In this document: positions 23,745 through 35,700 of the stretch, one piece after another | How positions within the stretch are numbered: the stretch's first letter is position 1 | Layout: the number at the start of each line of letters is the position of its first letter | From: Sanderia malayensis | Taxonomy: Eukaryota; Cnidaria; Scyphozoa; Semaeostomeae; Pelagiidae | Reading direction: 5' to 3' | DNA: 64,000 nucleotides | Assembly: GCA_013076295.1 (NCBI GenBank) | Contig: RQOL01000531.1 | Span: forward strand, 682,001 to 746,000 | Notes under the pieces: generated by a model | The model's database searches: none | Told to the model about the DNA's origin: nothing | What the model saw: the letters and a program-made list of their open reading frames with translations, nothing else | Translations under genes and position numbers: made by a program

Positions 23745-26700
23745 TCATTTGTGAATCCACACCTTATCTCTGACGACCTGGTCTTTATTTCTGATCCATT
23801 CGTAAAGCAGAGAGGACGAATTGGCAACAGTAACACGACCATAGCCATAGGCATTCTCGTGATATTTCGACCAGTTCTTGTCAAGCCAATAATCTCCATC
23901 AAGACTCATTCCAGCAGTGCCAACTACAATGTGTGTAATGCCATCATCACGGCATTCTTCCTTGTAGACCTTACACGTGCGCTCGTAGCTGTGGTAATGC
24001 GCCCAGAAGGCCATATCAACGCGGTATTTGTAGAGCAAGTCTTCGAAACCGCGCTGCATTCCAAGCGAAACAGCGTAATCAGCTGAAACGAAAGAAAATC
24101 ATTGTTTCATCGTGTCATCGCTTGTGACTCTACACGTCGTAATCATTTGTAATAGTCACTAATCTTAGCTCTTGTAATCATTAATTATTATAATCATTAA
24201 TCACAATCATTAATCATCATCATTCTTATAATCATTAATCACCACACAAACCATTACTCTCTCGACCACTAATCACTGTTAATCGCAATCACTAATCATA
24301 TTTCTCATAATCACTAATCACTATAAATAGTAATTGCAATCACTAATCATATTTCTCATAATCACTAATCACTATAAACACTAATAGCAATCACTAATCA
24401 TATTTCTCATAATCTCTAATCACTATAAACATTAATCACAATCACTAATCATATTTCTCATAATCACTAATCACCATAAAATTAATCACAATCACTAATC
24501 ATCATCATTCTTATAATCATTAATCACCACACAAACCATTACTCTCTCGACCACTAATCACTATTAATTGCAATCACTAATCATATTTCTCATAATCACT
24601 AATCAAATTTCTCATAATCACTAATCACCATAAAACTGATCACAATCACTAATCATGATTTTCATAATCACTAATCACTATATGTGAGTTTCACACAGGC
24701 CCATCAACTCACACGGGATATTTTCACTGGAATACATGGCTCTGTGACCACCAATCAAAATCCATGGTGTCTTCTTTCTGTCCACTTTAGCCAAGTCGTT
24801 CTCCAGCCATTTATGTTGCCTGCTTCCAACCGTGTAGTCATGCTCAGTGCTCATCATGATCATGTGTACCATGCCATAATCATAGCTGTACCTGTATCAA
24901 TATGAAAGTACAATTGAATACACCATGCAGCTATTACTTTGAGAGATAATAAGTTACCTGCTCAACATCAGCTGGGCTGTTTATGACACTTTTAATTAAA
25001 AAAATTAAATAAACAAAGCAGGACTTTTTAACACCATTGTACATAAACAATGAATGAGATGAATAATTCATTCTTACCACCAAAGCTTATTGCCGTTATC
25101 AGGCATGTGAAAGCGATTATACATTGGCACACCGCATTCCCCACCAGAATCATCTCCGTAGTTACCCCACAATGGATGAAATCCATTGCCAGGAGCATGG
25201 CTGGGATCTTTGGAGCCTCCAGATGTATGATCTTGTTCGTGATTGCCAATGCCAACCATGTATGGCAGTATTGTGGAGTAAGGCTCTATGATGGCATGCC
25301 ATTGATCCCAAATGTATTCCTAAGTAAATAAAACAAAAGTAGAAGGACTTTTTGCACAGAGGCTGCCCACCAGGTGATCAGTCAGTGAACATTTTTTAAT
25401 TTCAAATGGGCCTATGTCTCCTACCTGTCCTCTTGCATACGATATATCACCATTGTGGAAGATGAATTTCACATCATTTTCTCTGTACTCTTGGAGCATG
25501 AGCTTAGCTGTTTCGTCTGCTCTTGGGAAAGTTGAAACACCCATATCGCCATAAACAATGAACTTGTAAGGTGTCTGGTCACCAATTACTGGAGCAGTTG
25601 TGAAGTTCTGGATCGGACTCATGGCCTGGAAGAGAAAGTAAAAGAATAACAGTTTTGAGCTACACAAAATGTTTTGTCAGCTATCAGGTAATAAGTCTTG
25701 AAGCCCCTTGTAATGAATAAGCTTAGCCACAGCTGAACCTCAATAAAGTGACTGGCAATAAATTTAAATTCATAAAAATCTATCTGAAAATTTACTGTTT
25801 GCAATGACATTAATCTTCAAATATGCTCTGAATTTGAGTCTCAATAAATGTACAGTAAAATCCCGATATCCCAAGTCCGTGATTTCTAGCCCTTAATAAC
25901 TCCATTAACTCAAATCATTTTCATTGGTCCCTTGGAAGTTCAAGTTATCAGGATTTCACTGTACATATTTTAATGGTAAGATTCAATAGGAGGTCCAAAA
26001 GAAGGGTGCAAAGGATGCAAGCACACCATTCTGGATCTGCCCCTGAGATTCTTATTTCATCAAGCATACAAAGAGGTTCAGATGTGTAAGCAGGTAACTT
26101 ACTCCTTCTGATCCATATGAATAAAAATATGTTGTTGCTGGTTTGAGTTTGGTCAGTAGAACGTCAAACATGTAGCCAGGATCTTTGAAGCCAGTTGAAT
26201 TTGCTGCTGGTCCACACATGTCACTTGCTTTGTAAGTCCATGATTTACCTTCAGCTGACATGTCCAGGCTCTTCTTGGACGGACCATATCGAACAACATG
26301 CTTCTCAACTATAAAAGTAGAAAGAATGGTTGGTGTGAATAACGCTTTTATTCCAACCGGGGGCCAACCGGGACCCGGGGGGGCAACATTCCCCACCCAG
26401 CTCCGCTATATTCCAAAGTATCCTTTCTGGCGACGCCTGTGCCTGTTGATGGAGATGTAAATAAATGTAATTAGATGAGGTTTCTGATTTCAAAAAGGTT
26501 GTCATTGATCTTATTTGATGTATCACTACTATATCACGTAAATTTATCATCTGTACGCATTTCTAAACACAGTTTTACACAGGCACCTTTAGCAGCAGTC
26601 CACATGACTCTCATTTCAGTTGGGTCGCCAGTCAGTGCAATTCTTCCCTGCAGTGGAGCTTTATCGCCGTTCTCAAAACCCAATACATTACTGCGTGCAA

Positions 26701-27190
26701 CAAGACGCGAATTAGCAGCACCGTTTCTGAAATATCTGAATTCGCATTTCTGCCGCAAATTGAAAACGTGAACTTCCTGGCTTCCACGGCCATCCTGCCA
26801 TGTTGGGGAAGCTGAAACGAAAAAATGATCCAAACGTCGCTCTGATTTCTCATTTCTGGGACAAGCGATTGCAATCCAGTCATTTCTTGTCGGGTTCAAT
26901 ACTCCATTCCAACTGACGGTAACCTTTGCTCCATTTTCGACAACAAACGGGTGAATCTTTATGCTTGCTGAGGACTCCAAGTCGGCAAAAGAAATTTCGT
27001 CAATAATAGGGGTCGAGATGCCTTTGGCGTAGTCAGGACCTTGACTGTCTATCAATTTTCCGTCCGCGAATTGCCTGCGAAAGTACGTTGGAACAACATG
27101 AGAATGACCAGGCTTTTTTGCGTTCAAATTAACTGGAGCAGCATCGCATAGGATGGTGCCAAGAAGAAATGTCACAGCAACTCGCAACAT
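23745..27190 (-). CDS. Secreted high-molecular-weight purple acid phosphatase
   Basis: Six exons: 27190-26587, 26308-26103, 25625-25425, 25319-25078, 24891-24713 and 24082-23745, giving 589 aa. A signal peptide (MLRVAVTFLLGTILCDA) is followed by an extra N-terminal beta domain (about 70-175, with VTVSWNG and RNDWIAIACP). A fibronectin-III-like domain (GDPTEMRVMWTA to YFYSYGSEG) and the metallophosphatase domain come next. All seven expected metal ligands are visible: D297 (GDMG), D330 and Y333 (NGDISY), N363 (GNHE), H467 (GGHR), H506 and H508 (AHYHSYER). A dinuclear-metal acid phosphatase or phosphodiesterase acting in secretory or lysosomal space is expected. The extra N-terminal domain resembles the layout of large plant PAPs rather than the shorter animal ACP7. 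The last intron carries a TAATC-rich satellite. Intron 1 contains a G/C-rich patch near 26355-26400. Confidence 0.93.
24165..24690. repeat. Intronic TAATCA-rich satellite with a 285-bp superrepeat
   Basis: The last phosphatase intron is filled with degenerate copies of aatcactaatcatatttctcat and similar words. A longer block (cattcttataatcattaatc and the sequence after it) recurs 285 bp apart, near 24221 and 24506. The array reaches almost to the 5' splice site of this intron. Every unit carries TAATC, the core of Otx/bicoid-type homeodomain sites, but this may simply reflect low complexity. Confidence 0.85.
25853..25961. mobile_element. 109-bp TA-flanked MITE with CAGTRAAATCC ends
   Basis: cagtaaaatcccgatatc at the left matches the reverse-complemented right end cagtgaaatcctgataac, and TA flanks both sides. 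The CAGT start and TA target suit pogo/Tc1-type elements. It lies in the second phosphatase intron and has no ORF. Confidence 0.75.
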
Positions 27191-27279
27191 GATGATGGCG
27201 TTTCAGCAACAAATTTTTAGGCCCATCCGAAAGAATATCAAATGTCTTGTTTTGTCAAGTCTTGTCCCGTGATCTGCAC

Positions 27280-27295
27280 GTCATCACGTGATGAC
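27280..27295. promoter_or_regulatory. 16-bp perfect palindrome with central E-box upstream of the phosphatase
   Basis: GTCATCACGTGATGAC is a perfect palindrome 90 bp upstream of the phosphatase ATG. It has TCACGTGA at its centre and ATGAC half-sites outside. The centre matches the CLEAR/M-box type site of MiT/TFE factors, which control lysosomal genes in vertebrates. Use here is inferred. Confidence 0.5.
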
Positions 27296-28091
27296 CCACG
27301 CAGCACAACAGTTACTGGAAGGAGCATCGTAAAAAATAAAAGACAAATTATGATCAACTCTCCATTTAAAAAAGGACCAAAAATGCTTAAAACATTAACG
27401 CAACATTTCAAAATATAAAACCAGCCGATTTAATATTTATACATCTCATACCGTTCCAAGCCTACAACCAAATATCGATTTTAGGAGACAAGCGTAAGAT
27501 TATATATTTACAGGTAGTAGCGATTGGTATCTGGAACTGCAAGGGTTACACTATAAAGGTCATTAAGACGCTCTTACTATAACAGAAAACGCCTTAGGTA
27601 GGTTGTTTGCAATTGAATCGTTAACGCCAGCTTGAAGACAGTTTTGCTAATCGCTCGAAGAAACAAGAATTACCACAGATAACCTTGAACCTTTTATATC
27701 GATTTTATTTTGACGTCATTTATGCGTTGTCGAGCCATCTCCACAACGAACATAGCGTATTTCCTCTAATAAGCGCCCGGGCGCTTATTAAATATTTTTT
27801 AAAATTGGGTGGCCGCTTATTAGAAGGGGCGCTTATTTCACAGTCCTGAAATTTTAAAATCAAACAACCTCAAAAACAAATATCTTATATACAGTTGACA
27901 TCCGCTTATTTTACTCCGAAGGGAAATCGAAATTTGTTCGAGGAAGCGAATGTTTGACTTAGCGGATGCCCGGATTGTTTTGGCTAAATTAGTTATATTC
28001 GAGTCAATTAAGTAAAATAAACTCAAAAGTAGCAACTTTATTTAAATTCTAAGCAAAATACGTATAAAGCGCGGTAATTGGGCAAAACATA

Positions 28092-29236
28092 ATGGCTTTA
28101 AAAGAATTTTGTGTAGATTCTTATGTGAAAGGTTTTCACGTGTATAAGAATAGATGTGGCCCACCAAAAAGTGCTTGTGAGTGCTTGTGAGTGTGAGTGC
28201 CAAGTATGCTGTACATTAATCGCCAAAAATTTCGGATGGTTTAATTTCGGACGTTTAATTTTCGGACAGAAAATTTCGGACTGAAAAATCCTGATTTCGG
28301 ACAATTTCGGACAAAAATTTCGGACAAAATGTAAAGAGACTCGAAAGACTTTAGGATAGTATCTTCAAAGTTCATAACACAACATAGGAATGAGATCTTC
28401 AACAAAACACACAACACTAATGATTGAGTACATGAATACAGTTCTTGTTTGTATCAAAATCGAGGAAAGTCCTGACAATGAAACAGAGGAATTCTCAGAT
28501 GAATCATTTCCAAACACAAAAGGAAATGAATCAGAGAACTTAGAGGAAGCTGAGCTGCTGCTAATCATGCTTGATGATCATGATATTGAGGACGAGGATC
28601 AATCAAGCTAGTCAAATGATGAGAAGAATCCTGCTATATTCGTATTGGATGCCTGAACGAAACGTTGACTCTGTTATGGAGTTTTTTGTTTGACCACACC
28701 CAGCATGCATTTTTAAGTGATAGCTAACAAAACCAAGTATTTTCACACTTTCTTGCTATTTCTATTTCGTTTCTACATGTACAGGACATAGCAGTCACTT
28801 TCCAACTTTTTGCTTGGTCAATAAAACATATCGAAAGTATAAAGAAATTTACTTCGCAACTTTTATATATAGTTTATTGGCAGTAAAATTTTCGGACGGT
28901 AAAATTTTCGGGTGCTAAAAATTTCGGACGGCTAAATTTTCGGACTGTATATTTGTCCGAAAATTAAACCGTCCGAAATTTTTGGGGATTAATGTATGTG
29001 TTTTGAAACAAGGCAAAATTGTTGAACACTTACCAAAAGGAATTAATGGAAAATTTACAAAAATAGTATTTTACTTTCGAAGGGGAGATAAAAACGGTTT
29101 GTGCCATGTAGCAATAAAGGGTCCAGCAGTCAACCTTCGTGACGGTGAAGGAATGAAAGTTCCTTGTGAACTAAAATTTGAAGAACCAAGGACGTTTATA
29201 GATGTTCTACAAGGACAATTAACTGCTAACAACTGA
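28092..29236 (+). pseudogene. Interrupted HIRAN-like ORF inside the middle element
   Basis: The left part, from ATG at 28092, reads MALKEFCVDSYVKGFHVYKN and continues until TGA at 28188, after a small duplicated gtgcttgtga motif. The right part (28997-29236) contains VEHLPKGINGKF, FRRGDKNGLCHVAIKG and VPCELKFEEP. If the element at 28214-28994 and one TA are removed, the frame across the junction reads KYAVCVLKQGKIVEHLP, typical of small invertebrate proteins with a VKG-H-Y / YAV-V / HLP+-IS / L-IPC pattern. Two lesions exist: a frameshift from the local duplication and the insertion. HIRAN-like is a tentative name based on pattern memory. Confidence 0.6.
28214..28994. mobile_element. Innermost element with long TIRs and TTTCGGAC subrepeats
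   Basis: This is a 781-bp element flanked by TA (28212-28213, 28995-28996). Its ends cattaatcgccaaaaatttc and (reverse-complemented) cattaatccccaaaaatttc continue as a roughly 40-bp inverted repeat. Clusters of tttcggac in both orientations lie just inside each end. One acidic ORF (28390-28611, 73 aa, ending DDHDIEDEDQSS) is present but matches no family I recognise. Confidence 0.88.
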
Positions 29237-29717
29237 TAAGACATTAATTTAACGAAAAGACAATAAAATTTGTGAATTATTTTGCGAAAAAATTCTCAGA
29301 GTTCGAGCTAGCGGACACTTTTTGGTCCAAGGGAAATGAATATTTGTTCGAGCAAGCGAATGTCAACTGTAGTTCCGAATTTTATTCAACATCAAGCAGT
29401 CAAGATTAACCAACTGCTGATCTTGACTGCATTGCATTTTCCAAACGCTCACGACCCGATGAAAGTGTTTTTCCAGCATCAAGGAGTTTCTACGTTATTA
29501 TTTGAGCCAAACAGTGAAAATGTAAGAATTATATTAACCGCCCTGGGCGTTAATAGAGGGGGGCGCTTCTTTCACACCTTTTGATTTTAGGGAGGGCGCT
29601 TATTGGAGGGGGCGGTTAAAAGAGGGTGGGCGCTAATTAGAGGAAATACGGTAATCATCGAACGCATGCATGAATCAAATCACATAATAAAAATCCGCAG
29701 TACAAAAAGTAGCAGAC

Positions 29718-32700
29718 TCATGCTGATATTCTTTGATGGGAAACAACTGCTCCTTGGAGTGGTAAAAACGTTTCATGATCCTTGAAAAAGTTGTCAACGA
29801 ATGTGTTCACGTGTGCGGCACGTCCGTCCATTGGCACTTGCTCCTGTTTTGAGTGCTTCATGTAAAGTTTGATCAACGTTTGACAACACTGGTGAAAGGC
29901 CTGTAAGATGGAAGGCAAAACATTGAAATTACAAAAGCCACGATTTCAATATGTAAATGCAATCACAATAGCCATGGAAACATGAGAGACATGAAACGGT
30001 TAATGGCGTGGCGTACCCAGAACAATCACAAACAATAGTGTTCAGTCACAATTTTTCAAGCCCCTGATAACCCCAAACATGCTTCTTTTGCTGACACACT
30101 CTCCCATATCGTGATTAACAATGAAATTAAAAGATATCTTGTCACCAATCACTGGAGAAGTCGTGAAGTTGTAGATCGAACTCATGGCTGTGTGATTTTG
30201 AACTGATTCCTGCTACACTTAACTGCCTAACTCTAATTATCCATTCCAGTAAATACTTTTCGTCTGCCATGCCGGGATTCAATTGTATACAACGCCGGGT
30301 TAACAAGTTAAATAAGTAACCTCTGTATTGGGGGGGGGGGCGGCTCCTAACAATTTCTACTTCAAAGATCGCCTGAAACCTATGAGAGGACAAAACAACG
30401 GTAAAATAAACGCCTGGCACTTTGGGGTTTGCCCGTCCATGAAATTATTCATCTGGCCCTCGCTAAATCTAAAAAAAGGTAAGTAAGTAAGTAAGTACGA
30501 ATATTTATACTGGATAGCCACTTCAGCTATGACAGGTGTTATCAATGTGGGTCCAGTAGGTATAAACCCCTACCCCTAGAAATTCTGGGTACTCATTTAC
30601 CGACCTCGGAAGGATGGACAGCTGAGTTGGCTGACGGCTTGTAGTTCGTGGTTCCGACCATGCGTGGATTTGAACCAGTGAAGGCATCGCCTCTAAAGGA
30701 TCAAACCCAGCGCCTTAACGAAAATTGATAGTCTAGATTTGACAACGACAGATAAAATGAGAATAACATAGAATTACCTTTCCCTTTTGAACTCGTCCTT
30801 CCTTCAGATAAAACATGACCCTTGAATTAACCAAATCAAGAACGTCTTGCATTCTACCTCTGCCACTTGACGTGTTCTTCGGCTCTTCAGAGGAAAACAA
30901 CGAAGCTTCAGCACCCTCTCTGTAAACTGTTTTGCGATAATCTTGATTCTCCTCCACAGCCACAGGCAAAGATGCGTCGAGATTCACTCTATGCTCAGCG
31001 ATAACAGGTATGTTGTTGTACCAGTTCACAATCGAAGAATGGCCTAGATGGAGTTCCTAAAACAAAACGATGAATGTGAATGAGTATTCGGCTTAGAAGA
31101 AACTGGTTGAATGTCAACATGTAGCAGGCATAAATGAAGCTGAATGAGCTGAGGAACAATTGAACAAATGACTAAATGATTAAGTGAATAAAAAGAGAAA
31201 TCAAGAAATGGCCTTAGGAAGGGAGCAAGTAAACAAATGAATTGGCAAAAAATAAATAAATAAGCAAACATAAAACAAATAAGTAATAAATAAAAAAAGC
31301 TGCATATAAAACTTACAGAATCTTCTTGGCCAGGGTGGTTGGCAACAACTAAAGGGGGATTCATTATTTTCGTTGCTACGAGAACCATATTGGCAATTGA
31401 ACTTGTAACTTCATTACAATAGAATACGACGGTTAAATCACACGGCGCGGGCAATATGGCGTCTGGCGGTGTTCGTCGCAAGACATCTCGAATCAACGTA
31501 AGATGGTCTTCCAATACGAATAACATCTCTGTCTTCGTCAAATCTTGCTCTATGGTCAGACGGTACGGATCTTTCACGTCTGAAAGCACTGAGTATATTT
31601 TCAACAGTCGTGCGGAGTTATAAACGTGCCGCGCGGCGATAATCCGTTCGGCGTTTGCCAGGCAGTTCAGGTAGGCCCTGTAGGCCTCGTAGCTAATCAC
31701 ACACCGCTCCGTCTCCATAAACTGAAAAACGTCCCTCGCACGCTCAACTTGGTTGGTCTCAGATGACTTCGACAGCAATGAATTCAGCCGTTCAGTGGCG
31801 TAAGAAAACAAGCTATCTTCACTGATAAATCGTTTTAGAATCTCGACAACGCGCTCGTAATGCTCATCATCATTAAACATCAATTCTAGCAACTCAATGA
31901 GAGCAAGTCTCCTGTTCTGTATCTCGCCGTGCCCAAGTTTGACATCCTTGTCTACAGGCAGTCCGTAGTTGGTACTAGTCAGTACGACATAAGCGTCTTC
32001 AACTTCTGCTGGTTTCTGCTTTAAGCACAAATCTATGGCCATCACGGTCACTTCACAATGCGTCATATCGGGTATATGCTGTTGAAATGACAAGCCAAAC
32101 ATGGCATAGTTGATTTGAAGATTGTGAAGCTGATGAAGAATCCGATGTGACTCTGTAAAAAGCCCTTCACCATTGCAATGGATCATCAGGCCAACTCCCA
32201 GACGGCCTAGAATCTCTTGATCGTCATCACTTAATAATTGAAGTGAATTAAGCGTATCGTCATTTTCATCGTCGTCCTTGATAGCAAGTTGACCAGGTAG
32301 TTCATTTTTCACGAGGTCTGATAATTGTTCGAATCGCTCGCTTGGGAATTCGACAAGGCTCGCGTAAATAAATCGAAGTATCTGATCATCAATCACAACA
32401 TTCTTTTTTCTCATGCTGATGAACGTCTTGTACAAATCTTTGTGCTCTTTCAAACCGGCAGCAAACTAGAAACAGAAAATTACAGACTTGAATAATATGT
32501 CATTGATATTTATCCCTCGTTAAGCCTCGACACAAGGAAGAAAGCAAGGCGACAACTTGCTTAAAATATAACCAAAACCATAATATTAAACAATATGCAT
32601 AACTTGATAATAACTGCAACGAATTATGAATTGAGATATATGACAAATGAAGTGTACCAACGATAACAACAACGTCATATACTTAATGAACAAAACTATT

Positions 32701-35700
32701 GAGAACTTTGAAAAACAAACAGCGCTTGTGTCTCAAAAAATATTAGTGGCTGAATTTGAAATTTCACGCAGAATGATTGACATTTCCAGCAAAAACTAAA
32801 AACATTGGGCTCTTGACCTGCCTCATAAAACGATTTGTCCTCATTAATGGGTTTGTAATACAACGAAGTGCTCAGTACCTCCCTTCAAAGTTTAATAAAT
32901 CGGTATTCCATTCCAGTTTGAAAATTAAAATAGAGAATATCAAACAATGCAGACTCACCATCATTCGTTTGTAGTACTTCTGGTATTCGGCATTGTCGGG
33001 CAAAGGTTCTACTGAAGGTGGGCGGGCTGGGGGGAAGAACGGATTGATCGAATCGTTGCTTCCGTAACCAGAGTCACAAAGTCGAGGCTCTTCGCCCAAA
33101 CTCGCTTGAAATGGGTTCAACAACAGTGGTGCTGATAAACAATGTGACTCACTGCACGCTTGGCCTTTTGGACACAATTTACCATCAAGGAAGAACTCGC
33201 ATACCCTAACAATAGAGAGTGGATAGTTATAAGCGAGTAAAGATATAAACTCGATACGCATTAACTGCTACACAGACTCGCTTCTCCTAGTACGTGTAAC
33301 AGTTAATGTGTATCGACTCCTGTAGTGAGACTAGTACAAGCAGATAACTATATGCAAAGAAATTAAGCTTATACCACTTAACCCAGTAACCAGAGCGGTA
33401 CAGCCAATATTGGTCATCAAGTAACTGACTACAGAGTTCAGCCTCAATGTGCCCAAGCACTCGGGTCAGTAATGAATTTGATTAAGCTGACCGAAATATC
33501 GATGTGTATCACACACGAAGCATGCATGAAACGCACGCCAAAAGGAAAGGAGAGAAACGGAAATTCGTCTGACAAATTTGATTCGAATTCTTGACAAAGA
33601 ACTCAACAGTAACATAGTCAGCAATTAAATCTTTAGAGGTTTTATCTGCACAGAAAGGCCATGGATTGTACTGAGGTACTAAGTAGCACAACATATAAGC
33701 ATAATAAGAACCTCACCCTTTATTTTTTGGCAAAGCTGCGCTGTTCCCTCCCTCGTGGCAGTATGGTAAACTTGCAACTTTCTCAACCTCGTCATCATTA
33801 TCATCATGATCGTCATCATTACTACTTATGACACTAGCAGTGTCTTGTTGCGCATTGTCATTCACAGTGTCGGATAAACTAGATGTGTTGGATGAGAAAC
33901 TACCATTGATGCCATCCAGATCATTCTCGACGCTAAGAAGTCGCCGTTGGGGGTACGATCTCTTCATAATCCCGAAGAGTTCGATGACTGCGTTAGGATT
34001 TTCCACCCAAAGCTCCAACGCGGCGAAGGCCAAACGATAGACTTTGAACGAAGGACGCATGTTGCACTTGTGAAGCTAAAAAATAAAGGAGTATCTTATG
34101 TATTTAATAACAAATAATGGCGCTCTTTGTAGAACAAGCATCATTATTGTCTATTAAGAGGCATTGGAAACAAGAACATAAAGCATTATAAAGAATTAGA
34201 ACTCTGATACGCTCTTTGTAAAACAAGTATTATTATTGTTTATTAAGAGGCAGTAGCAACAAGAATATGAAGCATTATAAAGAATTAGAACTCTTAAAAC
34301 TAACGATGAAATATGAGAGTCACCAAGAAAGACAAGTAACTACCAACCTCTGCTATGATCTCCTGGATCTTCTGGTAATTCGACGCATTTTTGAAACAGC
34401 TAAGCAATTGAAGAAGCTTATCTTCTGGAGGCTAAATATAAAATAGTAAAAAGTTACACGTTATCAAACGAAAAAATGTTCAGGGCATCGAGAAGTTGAA
34501 TGGTTAAGCTGTATGCAACAACAGTTTGAAAGATCTCAAAACAACCACTACTGGGAGAGACAAAAAATTACTTTGTTGTATAGAGAACACATTAAACCGA
34601 GAGTAAATTACGCACTATGCATGAAGCAGTTCAGAGAACCAAAAGCTTATTCCCTTTCATTAGAAAACCCTTAAATGAAGATACCCTTAGGTAAACAAAC
34701 AAACAAATAAAAAAACAGACGAATGTAAAAACTAACAACCAACAAACAAAAAAGTAAGCAGGCAGACAAATTTGCGAACAAAAAAAGAGACAAATGCTTG
34801 AACGCACAAATAAATAAGCAAACAGACAAAAAGAGAGGAAAAAAAACCAAAAACAAATTTACCTGTCTTTTGCATTTAATCAGTATTCGTATAAATCTTT
34901 CTGTGACGTTGACATCAACGCCATATGAGTCGGGTTGCTGTAGGATTTTGCACAAAGAATCATTCAATTCATCGTTGAGGTCCGTCTTATTCAATTCATC
35001 GAGATTCATTTCCTTTAGATTCTGCACAGCCGGCTGATTGAACCCGGCTCTCAGCAGACACAAAACCAACTGAAATGCTGCCTGGTTGTTCAAATGAATC
35101 TGATTCTCTTTCATAATGCCCTCGATTTGACTAGCAACTTGTACGTTAGCGTACGGACCAACGCAAGCCAGTGTGAGAAATTCGTTCCAAACGACTTTGT
35201 CCACTTTTGCAAGGATGTCTTTTGATATTTTCTCCCGAAAAAGCATGACAACAGATCTTGCATCGTCTGGAGTGTTTATGGTCTTGATGAGGTATACCAG
35301 TGATTGTGCATCCAAGATGTTGTCAGACGAAGATAATGTTTGATTTATCTTATCCAACTCACGATCAAACGGACTACGAATAACTCTACAAGGAAGAAAA
35401 AACCCAGTTAATACATGTAGATTCATTATGCATCTGGCTGTAAATATCCATATAACTGCAACGAAATGATTTATCGTATTCTTCCCTTCTTCAAACTTCA
35501 AAAAGCAATTATAGAGACGAGGAAAAACCACAATACCGAGAAACCGAAAACAACTATAGAAAGAGACCAAAAGAAACTATAGAGAGGGACCAAAAACAAC
35601 TATAGAGGGGGACCGAAGACCAACTATAATAAGGGGACAAAAGCAACTATAAAGGAAGACCATAACAGAGAAATGATAAAGACAACTGTAGAGGGGGCCA

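Larger units (their letters stand above)
27892..29369 (+). mobile_element. Middle element: pogo/Tc1-like, carries a cellular-type ORF
   Basis: The ends CAGTTGACATCCGCTT and (reverse-complemented right) CAGTTGACATTCGCTTG match over about 16 bp and are flanked by TA at 27890-27891 and 29370-29371. Further inside, ttgttcgaggaagcgaatgt and ttgttcgagcaagcgaatgt recur. It encloses the interrupted ORF at 28092-29236 and no visible transposase, so it would need one supplied in trans. Confidence 0.75.
27756..29650. mobile_element. Outer element of a three-level transposon nest
   Basis: The left end cgtatttcctctaataagcg and the reverse-complemented right end cgtatttcctctaattagcg form the termini, with TA just outside each. 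Both ends and the internal word cagtgaaaatgtaagaatta identify the same MITE family as 16817-17002. Its interior is split by the element at 27892-29369. Without that insertion it would be about 415 bp. Confidence 0.8.

Noticed and set aside
30335..30420. Minus-strand stretch reading QAIFEVEIV as a possible CCCH-gene exon
   Set aside because: It has no usable donor, and the flanking exons (31056-30778 and 29900-29718) already join in phase.
30598..30725. A functional tRNA gene
   Set aside because: A B-box is present, but the acceptor and anticodon stems do not form and a SINE-type tail follows, so it is better read as a SINE.
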